Assembly: GCA_021846725.1 (NCBI GenBank)
Contig: JAJZWK010000055.1
Location: 1 to 9,984, forward strand
Direction: 5' to 3'
DNA from: Actinomycetes bacterium
GTDB lineage: Bacteria > Actinomycetota > Acidimicrobiia > Acidimicrobiales > JAMCPL01
DNA: 9,984 bases
Of this stretch, positions 1-7,178 are shown in pieces. Every line of letters starts with the position of its first letter. Within the stretch, counting starts at the first letter, position 1. The position numbers and the translations under genes are program-made. The notes beneath the pieces are model-generated. The model was not told the DNA's origin. It saw only the letters and a list, made by a program, of their open reading frames with translations, and made no database searches.

Positions 1-649
1 AACGCGCTGGCAGACTGTGTGCGGTAAATATGACATAAACCTTCAGCCCATACCCTTCTGAGAATACATCCTTTAATGGTACGTCATTTGAAGATATATC
101 ACTACCAGATATGCCTGCTATTGTATCAACAACTCGGTCTGCCCACATATCAATAAGTCTTGGTGCCAAATGCCATGATCTGACCATATCAAATCGAATC
201 TGTTTTAAGTATCCACCATCTGCTCTACCTTTTTCTCGTGTCAGCTGCTTTGACTGCAATGCTGCCTGTACACGACTTTCATATTCGCCTATGCTGGCTT
301 TAGAGAAGTGAGGAGCCAGAACCAACCCTATAATCCTATCTACCTCTTGGACATCCATCCCTCTCAGCAGAGTATCCAACCCACTTTCTATCAAAGGTAC
401 AAAGTGTTTCATGCCCAATGAAACTCTAAACCCACCTGGGTATTCCCTTTCAAGCACCTGCACAAGATTCCGGTAATGCTCTTCAGTCAATTCCAGTAAT
501 GGGGATAGCCCACCTATCGCCATGTATCGATTCCGCAGATCGTCCACTTCAGCCTGGGCCGGCTTTCTTGAACGAATAGACTCCAAGAATAAGGGTAAAT
601 CCTCCATACGAGTAGGAGTTCCATGCGCCATAAGCAATATACCTATCAT
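1..649 (-). CDS. hemH: Ferrochelatase (probably coproporphyrin ferrochelatase), C-terminus cut off by window edge
   Basis: Inserts ferrous iron into a porphyrin at the end of heme synthesis. In Gram-positive lineages the substrate is usually coproporphyrin III (the CpfC branch); that assignment is family knowledge, not read from this sequence. Reading the minus strand gives 216 uninterrupted residues before the edge. The start resembles the Bacillus type (MIGILLMAHGTP), followed by a GGLSPLLELT segment near residue 50 and VLAPHFS near residue 115. FTAHSLPAR sits at the edge, and its H211 matches the iron-binding histidine of the family. That histidine lies about 28 residues later than in Bacillus subtilis, because of extra residues in two surface stretches (roughly 130-150 and 180-205). 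The start ATG overlaps the hemE stop codon (ATGA), so translation is likely coupled to hemE. The C-terminus, where an actinobacterial iron-sulfur cluster would be bound, is outside the window. Confidence 0.9.
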   Translation of the reverse strand, partial: MIGILLMAHGTPTRMEDLPLFLESIRSRKPAQAEVDDLRNRYMAIGGLSPLLELTEEHYRNLVQVLEREYPGGFRVSLGMKHFVPLIESGLDTLLRGMDVQEVDRIIGLVLAPHFSKASIGEYESRVQAALQSKQLTREKGRADGGYLKQIRFDMVRSWHLAPRLIDMWADRVVDTIAGISGSDISSNDVPLKDVFSEGYGLKVYVIFTAHSLPAR

Positions 650-1701
650 ACAGAACCTACCAAACTACCAGGAGTTACCGAATGTACCAATTCTACAATT
701 CTGTTCAATACTTCCGGGTCAGTACCAGGCAGTACGCCATGTCCCAAGTTGAAAATATGACCCCTACCTTCGCCCTCCATAAGTATCCGCATTACCTCCT
801 TCTCTATTGCATCCCATGGAGCAAAACAGTAGGTCGGATCCAGGTTTCCCTGAACAGACAACTTATTACCGCTCTTTTGCAACTGCCCTTTAACCGTGCT
901 CAAAGGCATTTTCCAATCCACGCTTACGACATCACAACCACTAACAGCTATCTGATCAATCAGGTGAGAAGCTGAAAGTGCAAAGTATATACGCGGTACC
1001 CCAAAATAAGCAATACTGTCCATAATAAGTTTCACCGATGGAAGTACAAAACGTTTGTACTCAGCAGCAGTCAATATTCCTGCCCAAGAATCGAATATTT
1101 GCACTGCAGCGGCACCAGCATCTACCTGTGCCGTAAGGAAATCAACAGCCATTACAGCAAGATTGTTCATGAGTCGATCAAAAAGAGAAGGATCTGCCCT
1201 CATCATAGTTTTTGTTTCTATATAATTCTTCGAACTCCCACCCTCGATGAGATAACTGGCCACTGTAAAAGGCCCACCTGCAAAACCTATAAGCGGTGTT
1301 CCCGAATCACGTAGCTCCTCCACGACCAGTTTCACCGTCTCGATCACAAAAGGAATATCCGTTTCGGGCTCGAGCCTCCTCAGTCTAGCCAGGTCAGATT
1401 CCGATCTGAACGGCTCCTTTACATAGGGTCCCTTACCTTGGGTAATTTCGATACCGAAATTTACCGCTGTCAGTGGAACCATAATGTCAGAATAGAGTAT
1501 GGCTGCATCTACTCCATATCTCTTAACGGGCTGCAAGGTGATCTCTGCTGCAAGCTCAGCCGATCGTACGGTGTCGAGAATCGAGCCGTTGCCTCGTATA
1601 CGCCTATACTCAGGCAGAGAGCGTCCGGCTTGACGCATGAACCAAACGGGGACATGGTCGACTGGACGGTTGACTGCTGCAGGCAATAGAGAACTGATCA
1701 T
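646..1701 (-). CDS. hemE: Uroporphyrinogen decarboxylase
   Basis: Removes four carboxyl groups from uroporphyrinogen III to give coproporphyrinogen III, in the cytoplasm. It is complete at 351 residues, the usual family size. The N-terminal signature PVWFMRQAGR (residues 18-27) supplies the arginines that grip the substrate. D72 in ILYSDIMVP is the expected catalytic aspartate, GGPFTVASYLIEGG carries the conserved tyrosine region, and H321 lies in FNLGHGVLPGTDP near the C-terminus. All the expected key residues are present. No clear Shine-Dalgarno sequence precedes the ATG (AATAAACTTCAGT upstream), but no better in-frame start is visible and the length before the PVW motif is normal. It overlaps hemH by 4 bp and is divergent from the helD-like gene. 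A near-consensus -10 box lies about 50 bp upstream. Confidence 0.97.
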   Translation of the reverse strand: MISSLLPAAVNRPVDHVPVWFMRQAGRSLPEYRRIRGNGSILDTVRSAELAAEITLQPVKRYGVDAAILYSDIMVPLTAVNFGIEITQGKGPYVKEPFRSESDLARLRRLEPETDIPFVIETVKLVVEELRDSGTPLIGFAGGPFTVASYLIEGGSSKNYIETKTMMRADPSLFDRLMNNLAVMAVDFLTAQVDAGAAAVQIFDSWAGILTAAEYKRFVLPSVKLIMDSIAYFGVPRIYFALSASHLIDQIAVSGCDVVSVDWKMPLSTVKGQLQKSGNKLSVQGNLDPTYCFAPWDAIEKEVMRILMEGEGRGHIFNLGHGVLPGTDPEVLNRIVELVHSVTPGSLVGSV

Positions 1702-1727
1702 ACTGAAGTTTATTACAAAAAAGCTTA

Positions 1728-1744
1728 TGGTAAAAGTCTTACCA
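1728..1744. repeat. 17-bp palindrome in the hemE leader/operator position
   Basis: TGGTAA (1728-1733) and TTACCA (1739-1744) form a perfect 6-bp inverted repeat around the 5-nt centre AAGTC. It lies just downstream of the candidate hemE -10 box, about +1 to +17 of the predicted transcript. It could be a repressor operator or a small hairpin at the 5' end of the hemE message. I do not recognise it as a known regulator's site. Confidence 0.35.
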
Positions 1745-1751
1745 CTCAGGG

Positions 1752-1781
1752 ATTATAATAGTTGATTAACCGACATGACAT
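1752..1781 (-). promoter_or_regulatory. Candidate promoter of hemE-hemH
   Basis: On the minus strand a perfect TATAAT occupies 1757 to 1752. Upstream, ATGTCA (1781 to 1776) matches the -35 consensus at four of six positions with an 18-bp spacer. Transcription would begin near 1745 and leave a leader of about 44 nt. ATTATAAT is itself palindromic, so it also presents TATAAT on the plus strand (1754-1759). No convincing -35 for the plus-strand gene goes with it. The call rests on consensus matching only. Confidence 0.4.
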
Positions 1782-1815
1782 ATGGCAGGTTATACAGTGA
1801 ATCGTTGAACCTTTT

Positions 1816-1904
1816 AGGGAGGAGCAATAGAAGTCCATCGACTACATCAAGAAATAGCTCTTGAACAGGAACATCTTGATATTGCACATAGAAGAATTGC
1901 AGAT
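1816..1904 (+). other. Shine-Dalgarno sequence and probable N-terminal coding extension of the helD-like gene
   Basis: The frame of the downstream gene stays open leftward from the ATG at 1905 to a TAG at 1815-1817. The 26 codons from 1827 to 1904 encode a helical stretch including EIALEQEHLDIAHRRIADM, which resembles the N-terminal coiled-coil start of HelD proteins (E-x-x-x-E-Q-x-x-L/V-D pattern). A strong GGAGG (1818-1822, within AGGGAGGAG) stands immediately ahead. No ATG, GTG or TTG exists in frame between the stop and 1905. The codon best placed after the Shine-Dalgarno is ATA at 1827, with a rather short 4-nt gap. Either initiation uses this unusual codon, or the protein starts at 1905 without the coiled coil, or the read has an error here. 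Confidence 0.5.
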
Positions 1905-4337
1905 ATGGTGACCGAAGCACGGGCGCAACTGGCTAAGGCTCTCAAAAGCTACCAGGGTGGAACACCCCAAAGTAAGTTTGAACGAGATGCCACAGTAAAC
2001 GGTATTCTCACGACCATCAAGCGACTGGACACCGATAACGACCCGCTGATCTTCGGACGCATTGACTTAGACCGTCAAGACGGTAAGCGTGAGGCATTCC
2101 ACATAGGTCGCATGGGCGTACTGGATGATAATCTTGACCCCCTGGTAATCGATTGGAGGGCTCCAATGGCTGAACCATTTTATCGTGCCACTGGACGAGA
2201 TACTATGGGATTAGTACTGCGACGCCACATCGAAGTGAGAAACAGAAAAGTATTATCGCTGGAAGATGAATGGTTCGTTGCACAAGATGATAAATCCACC
2301 TATCCACACGAGCTTTCTGATGGATCAAGTGGGGACAGCGAGACAAACAATAGTAGGGATACTAGTAATGTCGGCGCGCCAGGTGCCCTTCTTACTGCCC
2401 TAGAGAGACCTAGAAGCGCCCACATGAGAGACATGATCGCCACCATCCAAAAGGAGCAGGATGAAATAATCAGATCATCGCTACGTGGAACCCTGGCAGT
2501 ACAAGGAGGTCCAGGGACAGGAAAGACGGCAGTGGCATTACATAGGGCGGCATATCTCCTGTACACACATAGATTCCCACTTGAAACTCAAGGCATCCTG
2601 GTAATAGGCCCCAATCCAGTATTCCTCAAATACATCGAACATGTACTTCCATCATTGGGTGAGTCCGGGGTACATCTCGCGTCACTGCAAGGATTAGTAC
2701 GCGGCATATCACCATCATTTAACGATGCTTATCAAATAGCGAGATTAAAGGGTGACATACGCATGGCTAAACTCTTGAGAAGAGCTATACGCACAAGGGA
2801 ACGTCCGCTCCGCGACGACCAGTCAATACCATACGGGTCAGCAACCCTTGTCCTGAGGGCAAATGATACTAATCGTATGATAGCCGAGGTAAGACGACTC
2901 AGAGGAACACACAACGCCAAAAGAGCAATTCTGGAACAGATGATCAGCAACTACCTACTCGAACAATATAGAGCTAGGACACACATAGCTGCAGCAGGTG
3001 ATAGAGAACGGGAGAAAATCACCCAATGGCTCCATGAAATGTCTGATGAACTGGCAAATATACCGACCGAATTGCCAACTGAGAATGCTCTGCCAAAGGA
3101 CGGAGAACTGGCTGAACTGAACGCAGTAACCGAAGTGGACAATACAATCAGGAATATAACAGATGCCAAAGCTACCGAAGGAATACTGAAAGTGCCAGAA
3201 TTGCGCACAGCACTATGGCGAATGTGGCCACGCTTGACTCCTGAAATGCTGCTAAACGATCTATTCGGTTCTAAAGCATTGCTTCAGGCTGCTGGTAAGG
3301 GACTATTCACATCCGAAGAGCTCTCCCTACTCTATAGAGAGAGCAGCGTCGACCCTTCAGATATCAAATGGTCGTATGAAGATCTAGCACTGATAGACGA
3401 AGCCAGAGTATTGTTAGGAACATACGACTCTGGTGTTAGCAAAAATCCTAAGCAGGACAACCGACACGGTGCAAACAAGAGACGCACACACTTCTCGCAC
3501 TCTCACTCGGCCCATACCGGACGAGCAGTGGCAGACCCTGACGAAGAATCGACCAAAACATACGGATATATTGTAGTAGATGAAATACAACGGTTATCGC
3601 CTATGGAACTTCGAATGATAGCTCGACGGTCTACCTCTGCCAACATGACACTTGTAGGTGATCTTGCTCAGGCAACTGGCGCAAACCCAGTATCATCGTG
3701 GGATGACATATATACCTATATGAATTTAGATACAGAGAACACACGAAAGGTAGAGTTGACTGTCAGTTACCGCACACCTGAAGAGATATTGAAGGCCGCT
3801 AGACCTGTAGTAGATTCATACATGCAGGACATACCCCCTGTCAGCGCAATACGCTCTACGGGCATCAGGCCTAAAGCACACAGACTGGAGGGTGACCTTT
3901 CTCGAACAGCTGCTTCTCTGGCGGTCTCAATTGTGACCAAGCTTTTATCGACAGATGGGCGGTCCGATAGTGATGAATTCGGTGGGGAACCAGGAGATAT
4001 ATGTGCAATAATCGCCCCCTCTGCTTTGTGCAATACCTTGGCCGATTTATTCACTGATCTCCTCGAGCGACACGAATTACCTTGGAACCAGGAAATACAA
4101 CTCGTTTCAGGTGACAGTGCGGTAAGAAGCTCGGCTTTGAACATAGTGCCCGCCTCATTGTCAAGCGGGTTGGAGTTTGACCATGTGATTCTGGTGGACC
4201 CTAAAGGCATAATAGATGAATCACCTATGGGAATAAAGTCGCTTTACGTAGCAATGACACGACCGACCAAGACGCTTCACCTGCTGTACTCTGGAGAGTT
4301 GCCACAGATGCTGAACGATGGTATTATGCTGAATTAA
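1905..4337 (+). CDS. helD: HelD-like superfamily 1 helicase (RNA polymerase-associated)
   Basis: HelD proteins are UvrD/Rep-related ATPases that bind RNA polymerase and release it from stalled or drug-bound states; this role is inferred from family. Numbering from the ATG at 1905, the 810 residues show the HelD-type region MGVLDDNLDPLVIDWRAP (about 70-87), the Q-motif IQKEQDEIIR and Walker A GGPGTGKT (201-208). A long middle insertion follows. Walker B is VVDEIQRLS (D559, E560), motif III VGDLAQ (585-589), motif IV SYRTPEE (621 on), motif V LSSGLEFD (752-759) and motif VI VAMTR (R786). All ATPase signatures are present. Oddities are DEIQR instead of the common DEAQD, SSGLEF instead of KGLEF, and a histidine-rich loop at 529-537 before Walker B. 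The true start may lie upstream at 1827 (see the separate entry); 1905 is the first standard codon. It stands alone between hemE and the cytochrome operon. Confidence 0.88.
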   Translation: MVTEARAQLAKALKSYQGGTPQSKFERDATVNGILTTIKRLDTDNDPLIFGRIDLDRQDGKREAFHIGRMGVLDDNLDPLVIDWRAPMAEPFYRATGRDTMGLVLRRHIEVRNRKVLSLEDEWFVAQDDKSTYPHELSDGSSGDSETNNSRDTSNVGAPGALLTALERPRSAHMRDMIATIQKEQDEIIRSSLRGTLAVQGGPGTGKTAVALHRAAYLLYTHRFPLETQGILVIGPNPVFLKYIEHVLPSLGESGVHLASLQGLVRGISPSFNDAYQIARLKGDIRMAKLLRRAIRTRERPLRDDQSIPYGSATLVLRANDTNRMIAEVRRLRGTHNAKRAILEQMISNYLLEQYRARTHIAAAGDREREKITQWLHEMSDELANIPTELPTENALPKDGELAELNAVTEVDNTIRNITDAKATEGILKVPELRTALWRMWPRLTPEMLLNDLFGSKALLQAAGKGLFTSEELSLLYRESSVDPSDIKWSYEDLALIDEARVLLGTYDSGVSKNPKQDNRHGANKRRTHFSHSHSAHTGRAVADPDEESTKTYGYIVVDEIQRLSPMELRMIARRSTSANMTLVGDLAQATGANPVSSWDDIYTYMNLDTENTRKVELTVSYRTPEEILKAARPVVDSYMQDIPPVSAIRSTGIRPKAHRLEGDLSRTAASLAVSIVTKLLSTDGRSDSDEFGGEPGDICAIIAPSALCNTLADLFTDLLERHELPWNQEIQLVSGDSAVRSSALNIVPASLSSGLEFDHVILVDPKGIIDESPMGIKSLYVAMTRPTKTLHLLYSGELPQMLNDGIMLN

Positions 4338-4526
4338 GATAACCTTTTAAGATGACCTTGGTAAACTGGTCGCAGGTGATCACAGCTTACTGAGGATTCA
4401 TGCTTGAATTAATAATTAATTAGGAAACGGTACAATAGGAAACGGTACAATAGGGAACGAAAGTAGAAAACAGAATGGGAACAAGGTTTTACGGCTCCGT
4501 CAAACAAGATAGGCAGGTGGTCTGAC
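4338..4526 (+). promoter_or_regulatory. Leader/promoter region of the ctaE-qcrCAB operon
   Basis: This 189-bp spacer has no convincing ORF or intrinsic terminator for the gene before it. It contains an AT-rich block (4404-4422), then two TACAAT hexamers (4431-4436 and 4446-4451) that fit a -10 box and are carried by a tandem repeat. No good -35 is found at normal spacing from either; TTGAAT at 4404-4409 is 21 bp from the first. The ribosome-binding site AGGTGG (4515-4520) precedes the TTG start of ctaE by 6 nt. If transcription begins just after the repeat, the leader is about 70 nt. Confidence 0.4.
4421..4459 (+). repeat. 15-bp tandem repeat upstream of ctaE
   Basis: TAGGAAACGGTACAA occurs twice back to back without mismatch (4421-4435 and 4436-4450). 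A partial third copy follows, TAGGGAACG (4451-4459). Each junction creates a TACAAT hexamer, so the copy number sets how many potential -10 boxes exist. Confidence 0.9.
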
Positions 4527-5138
4527 TTGACAGAGACCATAACATTCAAGCCTATGTCGTTTGATGGTAACGGTCACAGGCAGAAATTTGAACGCCCATC
4601 ACTTCTGGCTGTAGGTATACTTATATGGCTCGGCTCTGAGTTGATGTTCTTCAGCGGTCTTTTCGCTGCCTACTTTACCATTAGAGCTCACGCCGCTGTG
4701 TGGCCACCACCGGGAACCAAACTTGACCTCGTGCAGGCATCCATATTCACAGTTGTACTGTTAGCGTCCAGCCCAACCATGCAAAAGGCCGTATGGGAAA
4801 TAGAAAAGGGAAACCGAGTCAGTGCAAGACGCTGGTTGATTGTGAGCTTCATACTTGGCTTGGCGTTCGTAATAAACCAGGGAGTGGAGTGGGTTTCACT
4901 AACAACACGCGCAAACACGAATGCTTACGGATCGCTGTTCTTTCTCATGACTGGATTACACGGGTTGCACGTTATATTAGGGTTGGTAGCTATGCTCTTC
5001 CTGCTCGGTCGAATGCGTGGGATGTCGGGGGACCCTGGAGAATTAAGCGTATTCCAGGGTGTAAGTTACTACTGGCATTTCGTCGACATAATGTGGATTG
5101 GCCTTTTCAGCTGTTTGTTCCTCTTAAAGACCGGATAA
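4527..5138 (+). CDS. ctaE: Cytochrome c oxidase subunit III
   Basis: Membrane subunit of the aa3-type terminal oxidase; it has no redox cofactor and stabilises the proton-pumping core. The 203 residues suit the short bacterial form with five membrane segments (about 27-50, 67-84, 101-120, 135-160 and 180-201). Family signatures are SELMFFSGLFAAYF in the first helix, with its conserved glutamate, TGLHGLHVILGL in the fourth and YYWHFVDIMWIGLF in the last. The start is TTG, chosen because AGGTGG lies 6 nt upstream; the next ATG is eight codons in and lacks such a site. qcrC begins 19 nt after the stop. ctaE placed directly before qcrCAB is the actinobacterial arrangement and fits the physical bcc-aa3 supercomplex. 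The catalytic subunits CtaC and CtaD are not in the window. Confidence 0.96.
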   Translation: MTETITFKPMSFDGNGHRQKFERPSLLAVGILIWLGSELMFFSGLFAAYFTIRAHAAVWPPPGTKLDLVQASIFTVVLLASSPTMQKAVWEIEKGNRVSARRWLIVSFILGLAFVINQGVEWVSLTTRANTNAYGSLFFLMTGLHGLHVILGLVAMLFLLGRMRGMSGDPGELSVFQGVSYYWHFVDIMWIGLFSCLFLLKTG

Positions 5139-5157
5139 GGATCTCTAACTACCTGAC

Positions 5158-6222
5158 ATGAAATCTATAACACATAAATTAAGTAAGATACTTCCATTAA
5201 TTCTGGTTGTAGGAGTTGTACTTTTCGAAGTACTCTCGCAATCATCTACGCCTAGAGTTGCATCATCCAATACGATAAACACTTCGCTCAGCGCGTCTTA
5301 CAGTAAATCCATCGCAAAGCCCACACCCTCTGGTGGCTCTACTTCAAATTCCAACAGCTCCTCTTCCGCTGCAACTCTGCACAAAAGCTCTACTGGTCCA
5401 TCTGAGGCAGCCAAGGCTCGTGGAAGCACTTCTACAAGTGCTTCCACAGCCACTTCTACAGCACCAGCATCGAAATATGCACCATTAAAGAATCCATTAA
5501 GGAACGCTGTGACTCCAAAGAAAACGACATCGCATACGTTCAATCCAATTACCTATGAAAAAATACGTAAGTCCTATGTAGCAGCAGGTAAGGTTCTATT
5601 TGAAGCTACCTGTGCATCCTGTCACGGAGTAAATGCATTTGGAACTTCACGAGCACCAAACTTGGTCGGTCTCGGCGCTGGTACAGTAGATCTATGGGTC
5701 TCAAACGGATGGATGCCCCTTGAAAACTTGACACTACAGCCTGCAGTCAAGCCTCCAAAATACACCACCAAGCAAGCTCAGGAGATAGCCGACTTCGTAG
5801 CATCACTCTCAAGAATAAACGGTCCGGGAATACCACAAGTAAACCTGCACAATGCCAATATTCAGAATGGCTTATCGCTATTTGCCCTGAACTGTGCCGC
5901 TTGCCACACAATTACAGGCTCAGGTGATGCACTTGCATCCGGTTACTTTGCTCCCACGCTGCACTTGGCCACAAAAACCCAGGTAGCTGAAGCTGTACGT
6001 ACGGGGCCAGGTAATATGCCAAGATTCAGTGCCAAACAACTTTCCAATAGGCAATTGGCAGACTTGGTCGCGTATGTTACTGGTTATATACAGCACCCTG
6101 TGAACAGAGGCGGACTTGCACTCGGTGGTGTAGGTCCAGTAGCTGAAGGATTCATTGCACTGTTGTTGGGTGTAGGAGGATTGATGTTGGTAGCTTTTTG
6201 GATAGGAGATCACCGTAGATGA
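5158..6222 (+). CDS. qcrC: Diheme cytochrome c subunit of the menaquinol-cytochrome c reductase (bcc complex)
   Basis: Passes electrons from the Rieske centre to the oxidase, replacing a soluble cytochrome c. The N-terminal membrane anchor/signal is at about residues 11-27. Next is a long serine/threonine/alanine-rich linker (about 29-118), then two cytochrome c domains: CASCH (C152, C155, H156) with probable axial M186, and CAACH (C246, C249, H250) with probable axial M287 in NMPRF. A C-terminal membrane helix spans about 331-350, ending in charged residues. At 354 residues it is noticeably longer than the roughly 280 of typical actinobacterial QcrC, and the linker accounts for the difference. 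The ribosome-binding site is weak; AAGGA is 15 nt upstream of the ATG, so coupling to ctaE is likely. The stop overlaps the qcrA start (ATGA). The linker DNA contains a perfect 12-bp hairpin. Confidence 0.96.
   Translation: MKSITHKLSKILPLILVVGVVLFEVLSQSSTPRVASSNTINTSLSASYSKSIAKPTPSGGSTSNSNSSSSAATLHKSSTGPSEAAKARGSTSTSASTATSTAPASKYAPLKNPLRNAVTPKKTTSHTFNPITYEKIRKSYVAAGKVLFEATCASCHGVNAFGTSRAPNLVGLGAGTVDLWVSNGWMPLENLTLQPAVKPPKYTTKQAQEIADFVASLSRINGPGIPQVNLHNANIQNGLSLFALNCAACHTITGSGDALASGYFAPTLHLATKTQVAEAVRTGPGNMPRFSAKQLSNRQLADLVAYVTGYIQHPVNRGGLALGGVGPVAEGFIALLLGVGGLMLVAFWIGDHRR
5420..5447. repeat. Perfect 12-bp inverted repeat (hairpin) inside qcrC
   Basis: GTGGAAGCACTT (5420-5431) and AAGTGCTTCCAC (5436-5447) are exact reverse complements separated only by CTAC. 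The hairpin lies in the codons of the serine/threonine-rich linker. No T-run follows, so it is not an intrinsic terminator. Confidence 0.9.
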
Positions 6223-7178
6223 GCAACGAAACTGACAATACAACTGCTGATATGCCGAATACTGATATGCCTAAGAGTGATATGCCGTTACCTGTTGCAG
6301 CACTGAACGACCCTCACCTAGCGCCAGCTGCAAAAAACGTCAAGCATACAGAGAAGTGGATTGCCTTTTTCATCATTTTGGGAGCACTTGGATTTGCCGG
6401 ATACGGTGCAGTGTATTGGCAGGGAGGCCAGCCACAGGTCGAGGGGATCACCCTTGGTGTCGGTCTTGTATCTATTGGCATAGCACTGGCTGCCTGGGGC
6501 AAGTACCTGCTTCCCAGAGGTCCTTTCGTAGAAGAGCGTCACTCCATGCGCTCTACCGATGTAGAAAGGGAACAGCTGGTAACAGCTGTAACAGAACGAG
6601 GTAAACTGGTAATGCACCGAAGAGGCTTCCTTGGAAAAGCACTTGGTGCAGCTGCCGGGATACTGGGAGTTGTAATCACATTCCCGTTGATCAGATCATT
6701 GGGGCCACTTCCAAAATTAGGCTTGGACAAGACCAATTGGAAAAAGGGTTCATATCTTGTAACAGTACATGGTAGAAAGATAAAAGCTGACGACCTGGAG
6801 GTAGGGGGTATTATTACAGTGTTTCCACCGGGACATGAAGGGAGCGCTGTGGATCAAACAGTACTGCTAAGGGCCTCAACTTCCCCATTCACCACCAAAC
6901 CAGGAAGAGAAACTTGGACTCCAAATGGATACATAGCCTATTCAAAAGTATGCACCCATGCAGGATGCCCAGTAGGTCTGTACCAGGAGCAGACTCAGCA
7001 ATTACTCTGCCCTTGCCATCAATCTCTATTCGATGTCCTTGATGGTGCACAACCTGTATTCGGTCCAGCACCGCGTCCTCTCCCACAACTGCCGCTGATG
7101 ATAGATTCTGAAGGATACCTAAGGGCTCAGGCACCTTACGACCAGCCTATAGGACCTGGATTTTGGGAACGCTCATGA
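6219..7178 (+). CDS. qcrA: Rieske iron-sulfur subunit of the menaquinol-cytochrome c reductase
   Basis: Takes an electron from menaquinol at the QcrB outer site and hands it to QcrC. The 319-residue protein has the actinobacterial form with three membrane segments (about 47-67, 76-96 and 137-158) before the Rieske domain. RRGFLGK (R134, R135) directly before the third helix is the internal Tat-type signal known for this family. The 2Fe-2S ligands are in CTHAGC (C245, H247) and CPCHQS (C264, H267); C250 and C266 form the expected disulfide. The GPAPRPLPQLPL stretch after the cluster is the usual proline loop. AGGAG at 6204-6208 is the ribosome-binding site; the start ATG overlaps the qcrC stop, and the stop overlaps the qcrB start. 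The N-terminus carries a three-fold DMP repeat (residues 11-23) encoded by a 15-bp tandem repeat. Confidence 0.97.
   Translation: MSNETDNTTADMPNTDMPKSDMPLPVAALNDPHLAPAAKNVKHTEKWIAFFIILGALGFAGYGAVYWQGGQPQVEGITLGVGLVSIGIALAAWGKYLLPRGPFVEERHSMRSTDVEREQLVTAVTERGKLVMHRRGFLGKALGAAAGILGVVITFPLIRSLGPLPKLGLDKTNWKKGSYLVTVHGRKIKADDLEVGGIITVFPPGHEGSAVDQTVLLRASTSPFTTKPGRETWTPNGYIAYSKVCTHAGCPVGLYQEQTQQLLCPCHQSLFDVLDGAQPVFGPAPRPLPQLPLMIDSEGYLRAQAPYDQPIGPGFWERS
6247..6291 (+). repeat. Three 15-bp tandem units in the qcrA N-terminus
   Basis: Units at 6247-6261, 6262-6276 and 6277-6291 share the core TGATATGCC. They encode the in-frame motif DMP followed by two variable residues. Because the unit is a multiple of three, gain or loss of copies would keep the frame. 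The segment precedes the first membrane helix and is predicted cytoplasmic. Confidence 0.8.

Noticed and set aside
3767..4210. 147-residue minus-strand reading frame within the helD-like gene
   Set aside because: It is the shadow of a strongly supported helicase coding region, with no motif of its own.
4338..4400. Possible transcription terminator after the helD-like gene
   Set aside because: Only a weak GACC/GGTC pairing is visible and no T-run follows.
4793..5161. 122-residue plus-strand reading frame overlapping ctaE in another frame
   Set aside because: ctaE has clear family motifs and membrane pattern in its own frame; the alternative has neither.
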